Assembly (NCBI RefSeq): GCF_001541095.1 | Contig: NZ_LMXH01000001.1 | Span: forward strand, 1,376,048 to 1,440,047 | DNA from: Paenibacillus sp. FJAT-26967 | GTDB lineage: Bacteria; Bacillota; Bacilli; Paenibacillales; NBRC-103111 | Length of the DNA: 64,000 nucleotides | Reading direction: 5' to 3' | In this document: positions 63,292 through 64,000 of the stretch, in pieces | Layout: every line of letters starts with the position of its first letter | Numbering within the stretch: the first letter of the stretch is position 1 | The notes under the pieces: model-generated | Database searches by the model: none | What the model was told of the DNA's origin: nothing | What the model saw: the letters and a program-made list of their open reading frames with translations, nothing else | Position numbers and translations under genes: made by a program

Positions 63292-64000
63292 ATGCACCAG
63301 TTAATATCAGACTTGCAAGCGGCCCAGGTGGGTGAAATCCTGACGAACGAAAAGCTGGCTCCGTATACGACCTGGAAAATCGGCGGTCCTGCCGATCTGC
63401 TCATCATCCCGGAAGATAAACAGAAGCTGGCGGCGACCGTCAGGCTCCTGAGGCAGCATGAGACGCCATGGACCATAATAGGGCGGGGATCGAACCTGCT
63501 TATTGGAGACAAAGGAATCCGTGGAGCCGTCATTAAATTAAGCCGGGATTTTGAGAACCTGCGTTTTGAAGGAGAAACGGCGTATGTAGGAGGAGCTTAT
63601 TCGTTTATCAAATTAACCGTAATGGCCGGCAAGGAAGGATTGACCGGGCTTGAATTCGCCGGAGGCATTCCGGGGTCAGTGGGAGGCGCCGTTTACATGA
63701 ACGCGGGAGCTCATGGGTCTGATGTGTCACGCATTCTTAAACAGGCTGAAGTGCTGCTGGACACAGGGGAATTGATAACCATGCGCAATAGCGACTTGCA
63801 GTATGCATACCGGCATTCGGTCCTGCATACGCTGCCCGGCATTGTGACCGAAGCGGTATTCGAACTGAAGTACGGCGACCGCAAGCAAATTGCGAGCGCG
63901 CTTGCTGCACACAAAGCCCGCCGTTTGAGAACGCAGCCCCTTCAGCTTGCTTGCGCCGGAAGTGTATTCCGTAATCCGGAAGGCAACCATGCCGCCAAGC
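63292..64000 (+). CDS. murB: UDP-N-acetylenolpyruvoylglucosamine reductase MurB (3' partial)
   Basis: The frame starts at ATG 63292 (GAAGGAGG upstream) and runs off the window after about 236 residues. FAD-binding landmarks: YTTWKIGGPADLL, IIGRGSNLL, GLEFAGGIPGSVGGAVYMNAGAHG and the catalytic-serine region CAGSVFRNPEG. Reduces the enolpyruvyl ether to MurNAc. The order murG-murB is that of Bacillus; 221 nt separate them here. Confidence 0.95.
   Translation, partial: MHQLISDLQAAQVGEILTNEKLAPYTTWKIGGPADLLIIPEDKQKLAATVRLLRQHETPWTIIGRGSNLLIGDKGIRGAVIKLSRDFENLRFEGETAYVGGAYSFIKLTVMAGKEGLTGLEFAGGIPGSVGGAVYMNAGAHGSDVSRILKQAEVLLDTGELITMRNSDLQYAYRHSVLHTLPGIVTEAVFELKYGDRKQIASALAAHKARRLRTQPLQLACAGSVFRNPEGNHAAK

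Noticed and set aside
1-64000. Mobile elements, prophage, CRISPR, restriction or defence systems, tRNA/rRNA genes
   Set aside because: No transposase, integrase, spacer-repeat array or tRNA/rRNA core sequence was seen anywhere in the window; the PIN-PhoH protein was considered as a toxin but has no partner gene.

Overview
The window is ordinary-looking chromosome of a spore-forming low-to-mid GC Firmicute, most likely a Paenibacillus or close Paenibacillaceae relative. Evidence for a spore former is SpoVD, a SpoVE/FtsW protein, RsfA, and a meso-DAP type MurE. Evidence for Paenibacillaceae rather than Bacillus is a class A RNase P RNA, a long DgkA, a copper-amine-oxidase-like repeat on alkaline phosphatase, and departures from the Bacillus subtilis gene order. 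I saw no prophage, insertion sequence, CRISPR array, tRNA or rRNA. Nearly all genes lie on the + strand; the exceptions are a secreted protease (12356-14263), two secreted or lipid-anchored proteins (31374-33532) and a small membrane protein (35041-35271).

Region 1 (1-11790) is the conserved replication/transcription/ribosome-maturation block: pgpH (partial), ybeY, dgkA, era, yqzL, recO, ppsR (yqfL), a YaiI-family gene, dnaG, sigA, a DUF2157-like membrane protein, trmK and a Nif3/YqfO-family gene. cdd and glyQS, which sit inside this block in B. subtilis, are absent from it here. Region 2 (11791-26243) is mixed: rnpB, a subtilisin-like lipoprotein facing it, YpuI-, DUF1540- and His-rich membrane proteins, an ABC-2 exporter pair, a lytic transglycosylase, an iscS-thiI pair for tRNA 4-thiouridine, a TerC/YjbE protein, a Fur-boxed FhuF-like siderophore reductase, alkaline phosphatase and an internally duplicated membrane protein. 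Region 3 (26244-31200) is the typA-ylaH-...-phoH segment.

Region 4 (31200-44100) carries the two minus-strand envelope proteins, a MidA-family methyltransferase, DUF2626, rsfA, panE, DUF3397 and a complete five-gene oligopeptide ABC importer. Region 5 (44440-64000) starts with bshC (bacillithiol) and ahcY (S-adenosylhomocysteine hydrolase), then a DUF4349 lipoprotein, and then the division/cell-wall cluster mraZ-rsmH-ftsL-pbpB-spoVD-murE-murF-mraY-murD-spoVE-murG-murB, with murB cut by the window edge. The cluster is preceded by two perfect DnaA boxes and three MraZ operator repeats.

No wholly new multi-gene system stands out. The observations most worth a second look are the class A RNase P RNA, a broken or non-canonical start on the YaiI-family gene, the DnaA-box pair in front of the dcw cluster, a nested ~108-nt palindromic element after phoH, the promoter-hairpin arrangement in front of typA, and insertion of ahcY next to bshC at the head of the dcw cluster.
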